A stretch of 64,000 nucleotides of DNA from Portulaca oleracea (Eukaryota; Streptophyta; Magnoliopsida; Caryophyllales; Portulacaceae). A program made the translations under genes and the position numbers. This document shows, piece after piece, positions 13,301 through 28,300 of the stretch (within the stretch, counting starts at the first letter, position 1; every line of letters starts with the position of its first letter). Below the pieces are notes generated by a model that was not told the origin of the DNA, ran no database searches, and saw only the letters and a list, made by a program, of their open reading frames with translations. Location of the stretch: positions 20,403,594 to 20,467,593 of the forward strand of contig CM055881.1 in assembly GCA_029582165.1 (NCBI GenBank), written 5' to 3'.

Positions 13301-16300
13301 TACCAAGAGGGGCAACACAATTAAAAACTTGCCCAAGTTTTGCCACCGACATTTTTATATAAAAAACACAAAACAGACAACCAAAACATAAATGATCAAT
13401 ACTCTACCAATTTACACGAAACCTCAGAACATGTGAGCAAGATTAGGAGCAGACCGAGATTTGTCTTGATAGGTCTAGAGATTCTGCTCAAACCAAATAT
13501 GATAAATCAAAGCTGTGACAATGAAAATTTAAAACCATCTTTCTTTGAGAGTCTCCACACATTAGCCGACTGCAGCCAATTATCCCAATCAGGCCACTTG
13601 TTGAAAACTCGATCAAAGGCCTCCTCCCCTACCGCACGACTATAGGGACATTCGAACCGTATATAAGCACTTGACTATTAGGCATACAAGTAGAGGCAAC
13701 ATTTATTAGCTAAAGGGTAGCCAAAACGCTGTAGTATATCCGAAGTAACCTGACGTCCATGAAAGTAAATCTAAGAGATCATAGAGAATTTGGGGATTTT
13801 TACCTTGTTCCACACTGTAGTAAACCAAGGGACTGGATTCATGCCCGACTTGATCTTTCTATATATGTCTGAAATATTGTAGGAATTCAAGTTGCCAATA
13901 AGATTATGTAGCTCATCCTGGATTCGCAACAACCTTGACAAGTACCAACTATTGTTTTGACTAGCCGGACAATCCCAAACATTATTCCTCTTGAGAAATA
14001 TATGATGAATCCATCTAACCCGAAGTGTATCTTGTCCCGTAGCAATTTGCCAGAGCAGCTTCCCAAGTGCAACCTTGTTCCAAAGATTAATGTCCCACAA
14101 GCTTAAACCTCCATGCTTCTTGTAAAGACAACAAGTATCCTAGGAAGTAGGTGGTGTTTTAAACTCCCCCCAAAGAAAAGAGCGGCAAATTTTGATAATT
14201 GCATCAATTATACTTTGAGGGAGAATAAAGATTTACACCCAATATGAGTGGAGAGCGATCAAAATGCTATTGACCAACTAGACTCGACCAACATAAGTGA
14301 GGCATTCAAACAGCCCAACCTTGAATTCTTCTCCGCATCTTGTCAATAATAATCGCACAGTCATGTCTATTAAAGCGCGAAGGTTTAACGGGGATGACGG
14401 AAGGGGACTATACCTTCATAGAAGCAAGTAAAATCCAGTATCTCCTGCTGTGAAGAATCAGAGACACCCGCCATAATGGTATTTGACTTACTCTGGTTGG
14501 CAAGTAATCCAGTGATATTTGAGAAGTGTTGCAAGGCAGAGCTCAACAGGGAGATGCTATGTGAATCACCTTTACAAAAGACAAGAAGGTCATTGACAAA
14601 GCATAGGTAGGCAAGGTTCGCCTCTTTTGGTGGTATTGAAAGCCCGGTTGAAAAGTAGCATCTCAAGTGGCTCCGTCCAAGTAATCCATCACCAATACAA
14701 AAAGTGAAGGAGAGACGAGGTCTCCTTGTCGAAGACCATGATAATTGGGGAAATACCCGTAAGATGAACCATTCATCCCAATAGAAAACTTAGCAGACCG
14801 AACACATACCATCACCCAGTATACAAATCTTTTCGGCAGTTGATAGGCAAGGAGTAAAGTTTCCAGAAAAACCCAATCAACAGTGCCGTAGGCCTATTGG
14901 ATGTTAATTTAGATCAAGCAACAAGACTTAACAGACCTCCAGTTGTAATACCTTACCAAGTCTTCCGCAATGAATATGTTATGCATGATGGATCTTCCCT
15001 TTGTAAAAGCTGGTTGGTTCTCTCCAACTAGGATAGGTAAAGCCTTCTTTAATCGAGCATATAGCAACTTAGTAATTGATTTGTAAAGCAAATTGCTACA
15101 GGAAATAGGTGTAAGATCTCCCATATCCTCCGGATGATCAACTTTAGGAATCAAAACAAGCTAAGTTGCTTCCAATTCACCAAGGAGTTCACCAGTTGAA
15201 TAAATCCAAAATAGCATTTGTTACATCTACTCCAATTATCGGCCAGGCTCTCTTGAAGAAGGTAGCATTATAACCATTCAGGCGGACTTTTTGAACCATC
15301 TATAGCAAAAAGTCTTCTTGATTTCATCTGCCGTGACTGGTTCCAGCAAGCTTTGTCTCATCTCCGGGGGAAAATGGGATCTTGCATCAGTGTAGCCCAT
15401 CAAATCCTCCCAGTACAACCCCTTTTAGAGAAAAACTTTTCGAAGTGAGAGGCAAGGAAGTGTCCGATCTCCTCAAGTTGGTCTAAGCCTAGAACCCTCA
15501 TTTGTCTTTGATGGACTCAATCCAATTCTTGTATTTCTGAGATTTCACAAAAGAATAAAAGAGTGCTGAAGCCAGGATTCCTTGGTTTTTTTGCTTCAAG
15601 AAATTTCCAAATGCCTCCAATTGCTCATAGTAAAGTGACTTAGAACAACTTCCTTGTCAATCAGTGGTTGATCTTTTGGGTAGGCATGTTGTTGATTTTG
15701 TATGGCAATAAGCTCTTGATAGGCGCTTTGTGATTTAGAGATGTTATGTCCATATTGAGGCCTTGAAGATGTGAAAGAGGCTTTTTCAATCTCTTCAGCT
15801 GTGTGACCAGTTGGAACATGGGAGATCCTTGAAGAATAGTCTGATTCCAGCTGCCCTGCACAATATCATGAAATAAAGGAGAATCTGCCCACATATTACA
15901 GAAGAGAAATCGTTTCTTAGGAGGGGCAGGACACTCGTTCAACTGAATTAGAAGAGGGCAATGATCAGAAATACCCTCAGGGAGAACCCTGTAAAAGATT
16001 GTGTCATATAAGTGTCAACACATTCAACATTCATGAGGAACCTGTCAATCTTGGAAAAGATTTGTTTTTTTTTTTATGTTATGTGAAATGGAGACCCTTG
16101 GACCTCATCTCAATCATCTGTGATTGTAGAAGGAGGTTTTGACAGTGAACTATCTCCTCGTAAGTCACTTCATTCTATTCTCACAAGTCAATATGGTTGA
16201 AATTACTCATAACAGTCCAAGGGATATCAACATTCTGATCAATCTTATGAAGTTGAGACCATAGCTCCTTGCGCATCCCCATATCATTGTCATCATACAC

Positions 16301-19300
16301 CAGCATAAATAGACAAGAATGATGCCAAACTCCACTCGACAATGGATAAATTGATCATGAATAATCAAGCTAGTTATAGTGACATCACCTAGGTTCTAGA
16401 GAAGCCAATTCCTACTGTGAACATTTGCCTTTCCATTATGAAGGAGTGCCCAGTGAGGACACATGGACTCCTTAATAGAATCAAACATTTCAGATTTAAC
16501 ATTAGTCTCAACCAAACCAACCAACTTGAATTTATTCAAAAACAAGAATGTTTTACTCCCTCTTCTTTTTTTGGGCCATTAAGACCCCGGACGTTCCAAG
16601 TAAGGATACTATCCATGATCCACCAGGGTAGAAGCCTTGGAGCCATCATCCTCAAGTTCATCCACTTCTTTAATAATCGGAGTGAGAGTCACAGGAAATG
16701 ACCCAATCATCACATCACGATTGGCTATTAGAGTATCTGGACTCTTGGATGACGAAGCTCCACTTTTAGAGGCTGTAGCAGTCTGTTGTGTTGTAGAAGA
16801 GGAGGATTTGTGAACCCATTTCTTCTTTTCTTGTTTTCGTCTGTATTTGTTCCCTGTACGACCAAACATACGACGTTCTGAACAGATAATCGACTTCCAT
16901 TCATATTCAACTTGTTGCGCATAAACATTGCCATTCTCATCAATGAAGGTCACTCACTTGGGAAACGAACTACTCAGACTCATATTAACCAGGGTTCTAG
17001 CAAAATTCGTCAGAGACTTATCCTTAGTGAACAGGTTTGGCTCCAAAGGTTCTCCCAATAAGCTACCAATCTTACTCAATCTGGGAGTGCTCCAGTAATG
17101 CCAATCTAGATCGTGCAATTTGACCCAAATTGGAACAACCTTAGTAGCATATGTTTTAGTTGGTTGCCCTAATTCCTAAGCCCAGAGAATTAATGGTTAC
17201 TGATCAAAGGATGCTACCTTCTTAGCCAAAATCCTATGCGAAGGCATTGATTGAAAACCAAAAATAAAGGTATGTTTTAGTTGCCAAATCACACGGTCAA
17301 GACCAGCCATCAACCACATCCAAAAAGCGAATCGCTCCATTACCGCCAAAGGTGGGTTTGAAACCACCACAAACCTAGAATTGAAGAGCTCCAGAACGCG
17401 ATCTCTGAAGCAGTATCATCCTTGGTCAAGGAGTGGAGAACATGTCCAGAAGGGTGGCCGAACATCGCAGATTGGCGGTTCTTCTGTTTGCCTTGCTTTC
17501 GCCGACGCGTTCTCCTCGTTATCGTCTAGATAACGACGCATCTATCATTACTAGATTATAATTGATGGACTTAAGTTTTCTAATAAAAACTGAATTAAGT
17601 TTTTGTATTCTATTTTATTTTCATATAAGATTATAATTGATGGATTTAATTTCTAAATACTTTTGCTCACTAGTTCTTGAGTAATATTTTAAGATTGATT
17701 GGTTAATTGATATAACAATCCTATATTTTGATATTCTAAATAACATGGCCAAAGATTATTGAAAAGCAATATACAAAGCTTATTTTTGATTGTAATTCTT
17801 TACTATTAGACTAGAAATTCAACTTTAGTATGTGTTATTGCTCTTAATTAAGTCCATAGCTTTTTAAGTTATTTCATTAATGTAATGATATATTTAGTAT
17901 ATATATTGAACAAATTAGATTGTTTGGGGATAATTTTATTCTCTCATTGAAAGAAAATCATGGTCGCAAAATGAACCGCCTCCTGATACCAAAATACATG
18001 TGATCCATATTTACTCAACACATGACACATGCTTAATTTGCTCCCCCAAATTGCCAGGTCTAGTTGTGGAGGTGGTAATCTTAAGTTCTAAGCTATAAGT
18101 AAAATTGGATGCTAATATACTCCGGTAGTGGCAGCCTAACTTCCAATTTTACTCATCATCACCAAAGGTTAGTACATTAACAATAAGATTGTCCACAAGG
18201 CCGGTATGCTAGTGCAATGTTAAAAGTTCGTACATTACAGTCGAAAATACCCCTAAAGGTCAATATTTTAGTGTCCAAAATTCCTATATTCAAATGAGCT
18301 TTATTTTTATTTTAGCATTGAAAGCAATCCTGTAATTAGCGGTCAGATCTTCGAGGATTTTATTTATTTATATTTTTGTTTATTTGTGAATATTCTTATA
18401 AATAATTATTGCCTGTGGATTCTTGTTCACTTGAGAGTAGGCTGAGTCTCATCATCCTACTGCTTAATCCTTTTTGCTCCAATATTTTTCCTAAACTTTT
18501 TGTCAATATGTTTTTTATTTGCTTGATATGCACAATCTATCTGTTATTTCTAATTGCCCAAAATGCAACAGGCATATAGAGCTTCCTCCACTTCCTGGTC
18601 AACTTATTTGAAAATCTTGTCTGGATAATCTCTTTCATCGAGTGTCTTAGTGATTAGCGGGAATAAATATCAGAGAGAAATTCAAGACATTAAATAAGTT
18701 ATGAATAGCAATGCTATTGGCATGTTTGACAACACCCGTTACCAACCTTAGATCTCTGATACTCCAACTCCTCGAAATAGTAGCCGTACTCGTGTCCGAC
18801 ACGACACGACATGGACATGGACACAAGATATGTGTCCGACACCCACTTTAGCAATCAGACACTTCTGAGTTGTCCTTGGATGATCCATAACTTTAAGTGG
18901 CTATTTGAAGGATGATCTAGACGGAATACACTTATGCTAACTGGGGAAATTTTGATTGCTTTATGGATGAACTCCATAAGTTTACTGTTTATTTTTCTGT
19001 CAGACTTTATCTAAGTTGTTATTATTGTTTTATGAACAATGATTATGAACTTTTTTAGGATTTAACTTATTGTAAAAATTGCGTGTGTGTGCCCATATTC
19101 GTGTCCCCGTACCCGTGTCCAAATACAAGGCCCTGTCCCTTAGTCCTACAAAAGCAAAAAAATTGTGTCAGACCCGCGGATATGTGTCCGGGTCCGACAC
19201 CCGTACCCTAGTCAGAATAACATAGCCTTAGATTAAATGAGAACGAAGCGCAAGAAAGCTCAAAGATCTCTGGACCTGGGGCTTGGTCGTGTGGGCCTTG

Positions 19301-22300
19301 AAGTGCCGGTGTGGGATTTTTGCAGGCAAGAAAAAACACCCTAGAGCAGCCCCCCCAAAAAAAGAAGAAAAAGCGAAAAACAGAGACTTATTTCATCAGA
19401 GAAGTTCTACGAAGGATGAGATGGGAGCATGAAGAGCCGACTTACCTGAGATATGAGCAGCAGCATGAGGGGAGGAAGTTTGAGTGAGTGGAGTTCCCAT
19501 GAGGAAGACATCGTCAGAGAGTCAGGTTGCAGCGCAACACCTGGCAAAAAGAGTGTAGGGGCTAGGGTTTTGTCCGGAAATGAAGGAAAGTAGAGGGTTC
19601 ACATTCTAATTGCTTTACTTTTCCTTTTTTTGAAAGTCACCAGGAGCTGTCTCTAGAACGCAGAAGCACACTTTTCGTGCACTATGTGCCCTGGAAAATA
19701 TTGCAAAAATGCCCTAAAAAGTCCACACTGGCTGTGCTCTCTGTAAAAACCCCTTTGGTGCTTGCTTTGTGCTTTTGTGCCGCTGGTGCGCTTTTTTAAC
19801 TAAGTTACAAACCTTTAGAAAGCTTGTTTGTTTCAATTATCATTGAACTAGAACATTTCATGATTTTAGCATTTGACAAGGAAGACTACCAAACATAGGC
19901 AGGAAGGGGGTGGGTTGGGGGGGGGGGGGAGCTTGAAGGATTAGTGTCTGCATCTTATGTGATATAATTTTTGAAAAACAAAGGAAGAACAAGATCACAT
20001 GAAGAGAAGGGGAAAATAGTCTTGAATTTGTTTAGGCAAACTAGACCTAATAATCCCATATTTCGGGGTGTTCAACACGATTAATCCCACCTTTTTAGTG
20101 GACACTGGTTGACCCACCAGTGTCCCTATTTATTTATGGACACGACGGGATAATGATTTAAGTTATTTTGCTAATGTAAACAACAAAGCATTGTGGTTGA
20201 GTTATTCCCCATCCTTTCCAATCATTACTCTCAGTGATGCAATGTTGAGTTGGGGTAGGCACAAAATTCGTAATCCGTGATCCGTTCGACAAATCCAAAT
20301 ATCCGATCCAAAAAAATAGATAATTAGCGGATCATTTTTGAAGTTGGCGTATCAGCTAATCGATCCAAAATATTTTTCTGGACCACGAATTAGATACGGA
20401 TTGGGGGTTGAAAATCCAGATTACCGATTGGTTATCCGAAAATTCAAAAATAGTTAATTTACGACTTTGAACCCATGAAATGTTATCTTTTCGTGGTAAA
20501 TTAGCATCATTAGCTTTGAAATGTAACACAATATATCGTGTTTATGCCTTTGAACCCATGAAGGTAAGAAGGACAATAGTGCTGATTGTACGAGTGTTTT
20601 ATAATCTGTGAATATACAGTTATCCAATCCAAAAGTTTGTTAACCCAATCTTTCGGATCGAATCTGATTGCAAATTTTATTATCCGACAATTTGGTTAAC
20701 TAAAAGTTCTAATAGCCAAAACTTTGGATCAAATACGATCATGATTTCAATTATTCGAATATCCGGTTAACTGATCGAAATTTATGATCGGACGAACCCA
20801 TCCATGCCCACCTCTAGTGGTGAGTGGCAACCCTACAAGTAACAAGTAAAACCACAAGTTTTCTACAATTAAGTGCCTTGGAGCTTCAATTTATGTTAAA
20901 TAAATTATTTCTTCAAATTTTTGCTTCCTTAATTGTCTCTGATAACAAAATTTCTATTTAGACCATTGTTTTCCTAAGTTTTCGCTCTGTTCGCTCACTT
21001 ATGATCCAAAATAAATAGAAATAAATAAGTAAATAAATAATTATATGAACAAATAAACAAATGAATATATAAATAAACAAAAGGGACACTGGTGTGTTCG
21101 CGGGTGTCCAACTTGAAAATTGAGATTATTTAACCCCAATACACCCCTTAAGTTGGAATTATTAGTATCTAATTTCCCATTTCTTTGATATTTCACTAAT
21201 TTGTATTAAGTTATTTCATATATGACAATCTTCATATAAAGAGAATTTTCATCTGATGCAATGATGTCTTCTCTCCCATTCATAACTAAAATTACATGAT
21301 GTTATTCAAGTGAGGAGTGCTCTCTTGCCAAAGATGTATTTGCCTGGGTGGCAAGTTCTCCACCTTCTAGCTTCTCCCATTCATAAGGTTGGAGCTCAAG
21401 TATTGGGCTTTGGCATTCCCCCACCCCTTCTCTGCTATTGGCTTATTAGGTTGCCTTGCGATAAGGGCCCAATGGTTTGGATTGCTTATCCTCGTGTTAA
21501 AAGAAGGGAGTGCTCTCGTAATTGTTTTAGGATTCTGTATCCTCTATATGCTGATCATTCAGCTACTATTGGGTCCTTTCCCTTGACACTTCGATTATGA
21601 TGCAACTTCAGTGATTGGTGAGTAGATACCCTGTTGGGGAAAATTGACTGGATAGGTGAGATAGAATAAGAGCACCGAGGCTTCAACTTTCATCAATTTT
21701 TTACATCTTGTCTTAGCTGTCCTAGAGAAGTCAACAAACATTGGAGACCTTGAAACTTGAAAGTATTGCCAATGATCACTAATTTCCTTGGACTAGAGGT
21801 TGGAGCATTAAACATGTTTAACCTATCTGAAGTTGTAGTGAACTTTGTTGTCTAGTGCAGATATAGAACATATGAATTGTTCTTACATGCAACACGCCCT
21901 TTACATGTGTTATTTAGTAACTTGTTTGGTTTGTTTGTTTGTTTGTTTTTCCCCCTCACATCATTTATCATTTAAATATCATTTAAATATTTAATGGCAG
22001 TGTCATGATTGGAATAGGGGAGCAAGTCTACTCCGCCCTTCTGTTGAGCTTTTTCTTCTTGGAGGTAAGCCTTATAATACCATTAGTTTTGACTTTTGAT
22101 GTTAAGCTCTGTCTCTGCTTCTTGGGCAGTTAGAGGAGTCACCTTGGAATGCTCTTAATCATAGATTCTACTGGACCAAAACAAAAGGTCTCTCTAGGTT
22201 GCCTTTACTTTTGATGTGGACCAGCAAATAGTAAGTACTGTCTATATCTAGGGTCGAACACTGTCCCCCTCCCTGTACCCTACCCCAAAAAGTAATAAGA

Positions 22301-25300
22301 ATAATAAATCCCTTTCCAAGGCTGGGCTCTTGGTTAGTGACTTAATGATTTGATGGTTGCTGCTGTTTATGTTATATGTATACTATAATATTTTAAGTCA
22401 TCATTTACGTCTTATCAATGTGTTTGTTCTTGGAAGTCAGTTGAAATTTCTGGTATGTTACTAGCCAGTTTAATTTTGTCTCATTGATTAGAGGCTTAAC
22501 TTTCCATGTAGACATGTGCAGGTTTTTGCCACTGGCTTCATACCATTTGTTGGAAAAGCGCTCAATTTCTTGCTTCTTTCCTGGATGTATGCTTATTACT
22601 GTTTTGAGTAAGTCTTAATGGTTGGTGCTGGTAAAGTTTCCCCTTTTTTGCATTATGTTAAATGCTGATTACAGATGATTGATGCTTTTGTCTAGGTACA
22701 AATGGAACCTTTCTGGAGTGCCTTTGGAGAGGAGGCTGGACTTCTTTGAATCCAACTGGGCATTCTTTTCTGGCTTTGGTACTGTTTCTCTGCCCATTGT
22801 TTGAGTGTTTGACACTTTGCTCCCTCTTCTCTAATTCCTTCTTATTTATTGCTACTTCTGAGGTACCTAAGAGAAAGAAAAGGAATAGTACATGACGGAA
22901 GTTTTGTAAGCTTTACTCAGCCATTCTAGTTGGGGGTGGAAAAGGATCTCGCAAAGTAGACCAAGTGTACTTTAGGATTAAAAGACTGCCTGAACCATCT
23001 AAGGTTTCCAGCAACTGTGATTCGGTTTGTTAAATCCTGCATTGGAGAGGAGGTATTTGACCTTCCAACAGCCAAGGGATAGGCACTTAAGCTGCTTAGG
23101 GACTCAGTAGCAACTAATGTAGGAACAAGAACACCACCTAGGCTGCCTAGTGATTCAGCAGCAACTATCAATGCAACTTATCTGCCTCAAGAGGTATTTG
23201 ACCTTTTGACAACCAAGGAGATTTTCAAAGACTCAAACACTTAGGCACTGAGGCTATCAAACTAGAATGCACTAAGGAAGATCAACAAATGCTTAAGAAC
23301 ACCTTTAAACAACACCTTGAGTGGGTGATTCAAGCTTTGTAATTTGAAGATATTTTAAAGCGATAGCGATGAAATAGTGATTCTAAGTTGATACAGAAAC
23401 ACCGTGGAGCGTATCGTGGTGAGAGAATTGATGCTTGAGTTGTTGAATATGATGGAGAGGAAGTTTAAAACATAGCCAAACCTTAGGTTCAATAGTTCAT
23501 ACAAGATAAGCAGTTGGGATAAAGGATCACCACCCAAGAACTATCAAACCCACCAAAGTTGGATAAAGGGATCATCACCACCAACCTCTAAAGGATTTGG
23601 CGTGCTAACACCACCACAAACAATGTTGAGGTTGAAGTAAGAATAAGACATTGATAGAGGAAGTTTGAGAGGAAATTCTCTTCTATTTGCATTCAATGAT
23701 AATCAATGCCCTTACTACTGATATAAATGCTTATAACATTGAGGAGGAAGAGTTAAATTACAAAAGGGACCCAAACAATACAATGAATACCCTCTTGAAG
23801 AGACTTTACAGAACATAAGGGAGGGGGCAAAAGTGGAATTAGACAAAAAAGGGGAAGAAACGAAAAAGGGAAGTCGGGAAAACGACCCAACTCCATCTAT
23901 AGATGATCAACTTGAGGTCGAGGAGGTGACCTCAAAGGTTCGAGGTCGACAAGCGCTGACCTTGGCGATTAGTCGGTCGGTCCTTGCGAGGACCTTGGCG
24001 ATCAGCGTATGGCGTCCTCTAGAACATGCTCGGTTTTAAGCCGGTTGTCTACCCAGTTACTGCGTTTGGGAGGTTTTTCCTCTAGTTCCTAGCATTCCCT
24101 CACCTGCATAGAGGAGTTTGTTAACATCCTTGGAAGTTTCCAGCCAACAAGGACAGCTTGTGGGCGGCAGCTTGCCTCTCATTGGCTAGCGGAAAAGAAG
24201 CTTCCATCATTACTTTATGGCAACTGAGCTATAGGCTGCTAATTTAGCATGTCATTTCGAAAATATTGTTAAATGTTGGTCCAATAGCAACCAAGTTTAG
24301 GGTTTTAATTATCGTTTAATATATGCTTCGCGATTAACTAAGGTCATTAACGATGAGCATATTTTAGCTGTCCTAATGACAAAGGGTTGTTTTGACGGAA
24401 ATGGTTACCTATAATTAGCCTTTCGAGCTGCTTGTGAACACATGTTGAAGTTTATGAAAGAAGTCTATCTTAGCTCCTTTGTGTTCCCTCAAAATTCTTT
24501 CCAGCTTATCTCTAATTAGGCCGATTAGAGTGGTGATCTAGTTGAGTCTTGTTCTTTCCTTTGGTGGTGTATCTGTATCTGTTGGAGAGTTCAAGGGCCC
24601 TAGCAGTTACCTAGTGTATTATCTATATCCAGGTTGAATGTTAGCTTTATCCATTTCCAGAATTTCTATAAATGTAAGCAAACTGCCTTAGATAACTTGA
24701 TTGATCTTTTTCCATTCTTGATTGCTTCCTTTCATCCCGGGAGTACATCATATTTGGTATCGAAGTTTAGGTTTCTCCTTTTCCTGGTGCATTTAGCTCA
24801 AACACAACCCGTGTCCAAACACATTAGTCCTCAAAAAAAACCCAGGCTCTATCATGAGTACTAGTCAAACTTTGGAAGAAAAGTTTGAGAGGTTGATGAG
24901 AGATCAAGATCGTTCGAGGGCTCAAAATGAGTATTGGAGGAAGCAACTTGCTGACTCCCTCAAAGCCTAGAAGAGAGTGATCCAACGTACTCCTACATTA
25001 GTCAGCCTCGGAAGGAGAAGAAGAGTACGATAACCCCTTTGGAGATTCTGATGGGGAACCAGGAGGTAGAAGTCATCGAGGCTATCCTGATCTCAAGGTC
25101 GATATTCCAAAATTTGAAGGGAAGTTGGATCTTGATGACTTCCTTGATTGGTTGAACACACTTGAGAAGATCTTTGACTTCAAGGATATTCCCAAAAGCA
25201 AGACACTTATTCAAGAAAGAGGAAAGGGAAAATCAAAACATGGGAGAAAATGAAATCAAAACATGGGAGAAAATGAAATTAAAACTCAAAGGTAGATTTT

Positions 25301-28300
25301 TAACCTCGTCCTATTTGCAAAACACTTATTCTCAACTCCATAACCTCGACCAAGGGTCTTTGAGTGTAGAACAATATACTAGGGAGTTTGAGCACCTCAT
25401 GATGAAGTGTGATTTGCAAGAACCCGAGGAACAAACCATTGTGAGGTACTTAGGAGGCCTTGATCCTAAGGTTTCTTGTGTGGTTAAGTTACAACAATAC
25501 TTGACTTTTGATGAAGTGTGTGTTCTTGCCCATAAAGTTTACTAGTAACAAAATGCCCAACACATCAACAAAGAATTTCCCAAACCCTTTTTCAAGAGTC
25601 GACCTTTTATCGAGGAGCTCTTGCAGTCAGGCCTTGACCACTACCCATGGAATTTCCCTAGCTCCATGAAAGGCCTTAGCCCCAAAACAAGCCCGACTTT
25701 GGACCCAACACCGGAAGATGTTTTAAATGTCAAGGTCTTGGTCATATTGCTTCTAAGTGTCCAAACAGGAGGATAATCACCTGGGCACAATATGAAGCTA
25801 CTCCGCTTGAAGAGGTGGAGGAAGAAGTACCTTATGTCACGGAGTAAGAGGTTGATGAAGGAGAGTTGCTAGTTACGAAGAGGACCTTAAGCGATATCAG
25901 AGATCCCGAGGACGGCGTGAGAACATCTTCCAGCGAGTGCACTCTCTAAGGGATGGTGTGCTCGGTGATTGTGTGGAGGAAGTTACACAGCGTGAAGCCA
26001 CATTAACATGGCTTCTGTTAGCATGGTGGACAAGCTTAACCTCCAAGTTTTTGCCCAACCTCAACCATACAACATCCAATGGCTTAACGAACGCAAAGGT
26101 TTGCAAGTTAATTCTCGGTGCTTGATTCCTTTCAATTGGAAAAAAATTATTTGGATGAAGTCTTGTGTGATATTATTCGCATGGATGCTTGTGCATCGGT
26201 CCAAACCTGGACCGAATTAGTTCGACCTGGAGACCGAAATTTCACTAAATAATAGACCGGGGCCGGACCGATTTCACCTTAGACCCGGGCCGGACCGAGA
26301 AAATGGGTGGCCGGACCCGACCCGGACCAACTGGACCGTTTTCTTTATGTATCAAAATAACTTTTAAGTATAATAGTCGAACTTTTAACTAGCCAGTAGT
26401 CGCCACCTTGATTAGGAACTTAGTATTTTATTATACTCCATGATACAAGTCCGTATAATTACTTAAATTAATATACTTTAATGGCATAAATTCCCTAATG
26501 CATTAGTAATAAAGAAATAGTCATAAAGTGATTTTAACTAGCCACTAGCCTATCACTATTAATTTGTTAATAATGCATTATGGAATTTATGAAAGTAATT
26601 TACGTACTGTCATAAATTCCATAATGCATTAGTAACAAATTAATAGTGACAGGCTATTTTATAAAAACAATTTGGTGGCAGCTTCCTTCGATTAGGAAAT
26701 TTTTGTTGAAGATTAATTTGCTTAAACTTCAACTTATGGGAATGACGCATTTTTTAATTGGCCACCATGATCAAACATGTCGTAAATTCCATAAATTGAA
26801 ATTTAGCGAGTTAATAGTAATAATATCATGGGGTGTTGTACCTGGGTGACATCCCCTTGGTATTGTCTTAATAGAACCTTGACTGCTCACGTAAGGAAAA
26901 TGGTAAACAAAATACTAATTAAGTATCTTAATTTATTATTCATTTATTCTTTGGTGTAGACCGTTAAAATGCATTGATGATGTTTGTTGAGAATTGAGTT
27001 CTGCAAAGTAGTTATTTGATTTTCTACGGATCTATTGCTTGCTACATTTTCTTTTCTGCCTGTACGTTTATATGTTTTTCTTCATTCGTATCCTAGTTCT
27101 CCCACTTACTTCTTCACCTTATCTACATTTTGTAATGAATTTCAGGAAGCCCATGTGTCTTGGCTATTTTCTTTTTCCCTCCCTTGAAGAGCTATGCTGT
27201 CATGGCGACACTTTTTCCTTTGGTAAATCTCTGTAATTTCTAGGTTCTTTCATTTGTATCCTTATGTTTTTTCTAACATAATACACTTTTTTCCTTTCAA
27301 ATATAAGTAGATTTAGCTTACTCTTGGTACATTACCATTGATGACTGATCACTCATAATTATTATGTTGCTTTTTTTTTTTGTAGCTTGTTAACTTATTT
27401 GGTGCCTTTTTTTTAATCCAATTTCTGATGGTCTTTTTCTGTGTGCGTACTTTTTTTTTTGCCGCCCGGGGGGGGGGGGTGGGAGGGGATTAGTTGAGGT
27501 TGGGTTGGTAGGGCTTGCGGTCATTCATATCATATCCAATTGGAGCCTAGGGTCAACCCTCTACAGCCACCGTCCCCCACATCCCAAGCTCCAGACCCTT
27601 CAGGAGTGTAGCTCTGTTGGCAGTGAGAGTATCAGGGGTGAAGTATACCAGGTCCGTACTCCTCTCTCCTAGCGCAAGCGAAAAGGGTAGCGTTGTCTCG
27701 CATCTATATGGAGGTTTAAGTCACTTGTGACTCGGGAACTCCTAAGATCGTTTCGGTCGTCTTTTAGATCGACCTCGAGTCTCTTTGAGTGGCTCGGAAG
27801 TGTTCATCAACCCCGAAGGCTTTTTGGTCTTTCGGTCTTCCCAAGAACATATTGGTCTTTTGGCGTCACAGGGTTGGGTCGGGATGGAGCTTAAAGAAGA
27901 AAAGAAGGCTAGAAGAGGCCACACGATCGTGCCAGGTCCATGCCTTCTCTTTTGGGGTCACGCTAGGCTGCACAAGCGTGCACCCCTCACTAGGAGGGAT
28001 GACACGATCGTGCCATCTAGATTGCATGACCGTGCAACTAGGACCTTGTCATGTGTATTCCAGCGTTGAAACTAGCGCACAATCTTGACATGCTGGCGCA
28101 CGATCGTGGATCAACAAGGGGATTTTCTAGCATTGAAGCTGGCGCACGATCGTGCTAGTCCAGCGCATGATCGTGCCACTTTTGGACACGAGCCGCATAG
28201 CTCCATTTCTCCCTTATTTTTGTGTTGTTTCTCCTTTTTGTCTCCACCCTTATGTTGTGTAAAACCTCAATATGAGGGTATTAATTGTTAAAAACTTGGG

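Larger units (their letters stand above)
13232..17530 (-). mobile_element. L1-type LINE, near full length but decayed, antisense to EI24
   Basis: On the minus strand the order is ORF1 (DUF4283-like, about 17480-16620), endonuclease (about 16600-15650), reverse transcriptase (about 15160-14380) and zf-RVT (about 14100-13770). A T-run on the + strand at 13233-13242 would be the poly-A tail. Reading frames are broken repeatedly. Target duplications could not be found, so both ends are estimates. Confidence 0.85.

Noticed and set aside
18100..18156. 12-bp-arm hairpin (AGTAAAATTGGA)
   Set aside because: Too short and no flanking duplication; could be chance in AT-rich DNA.
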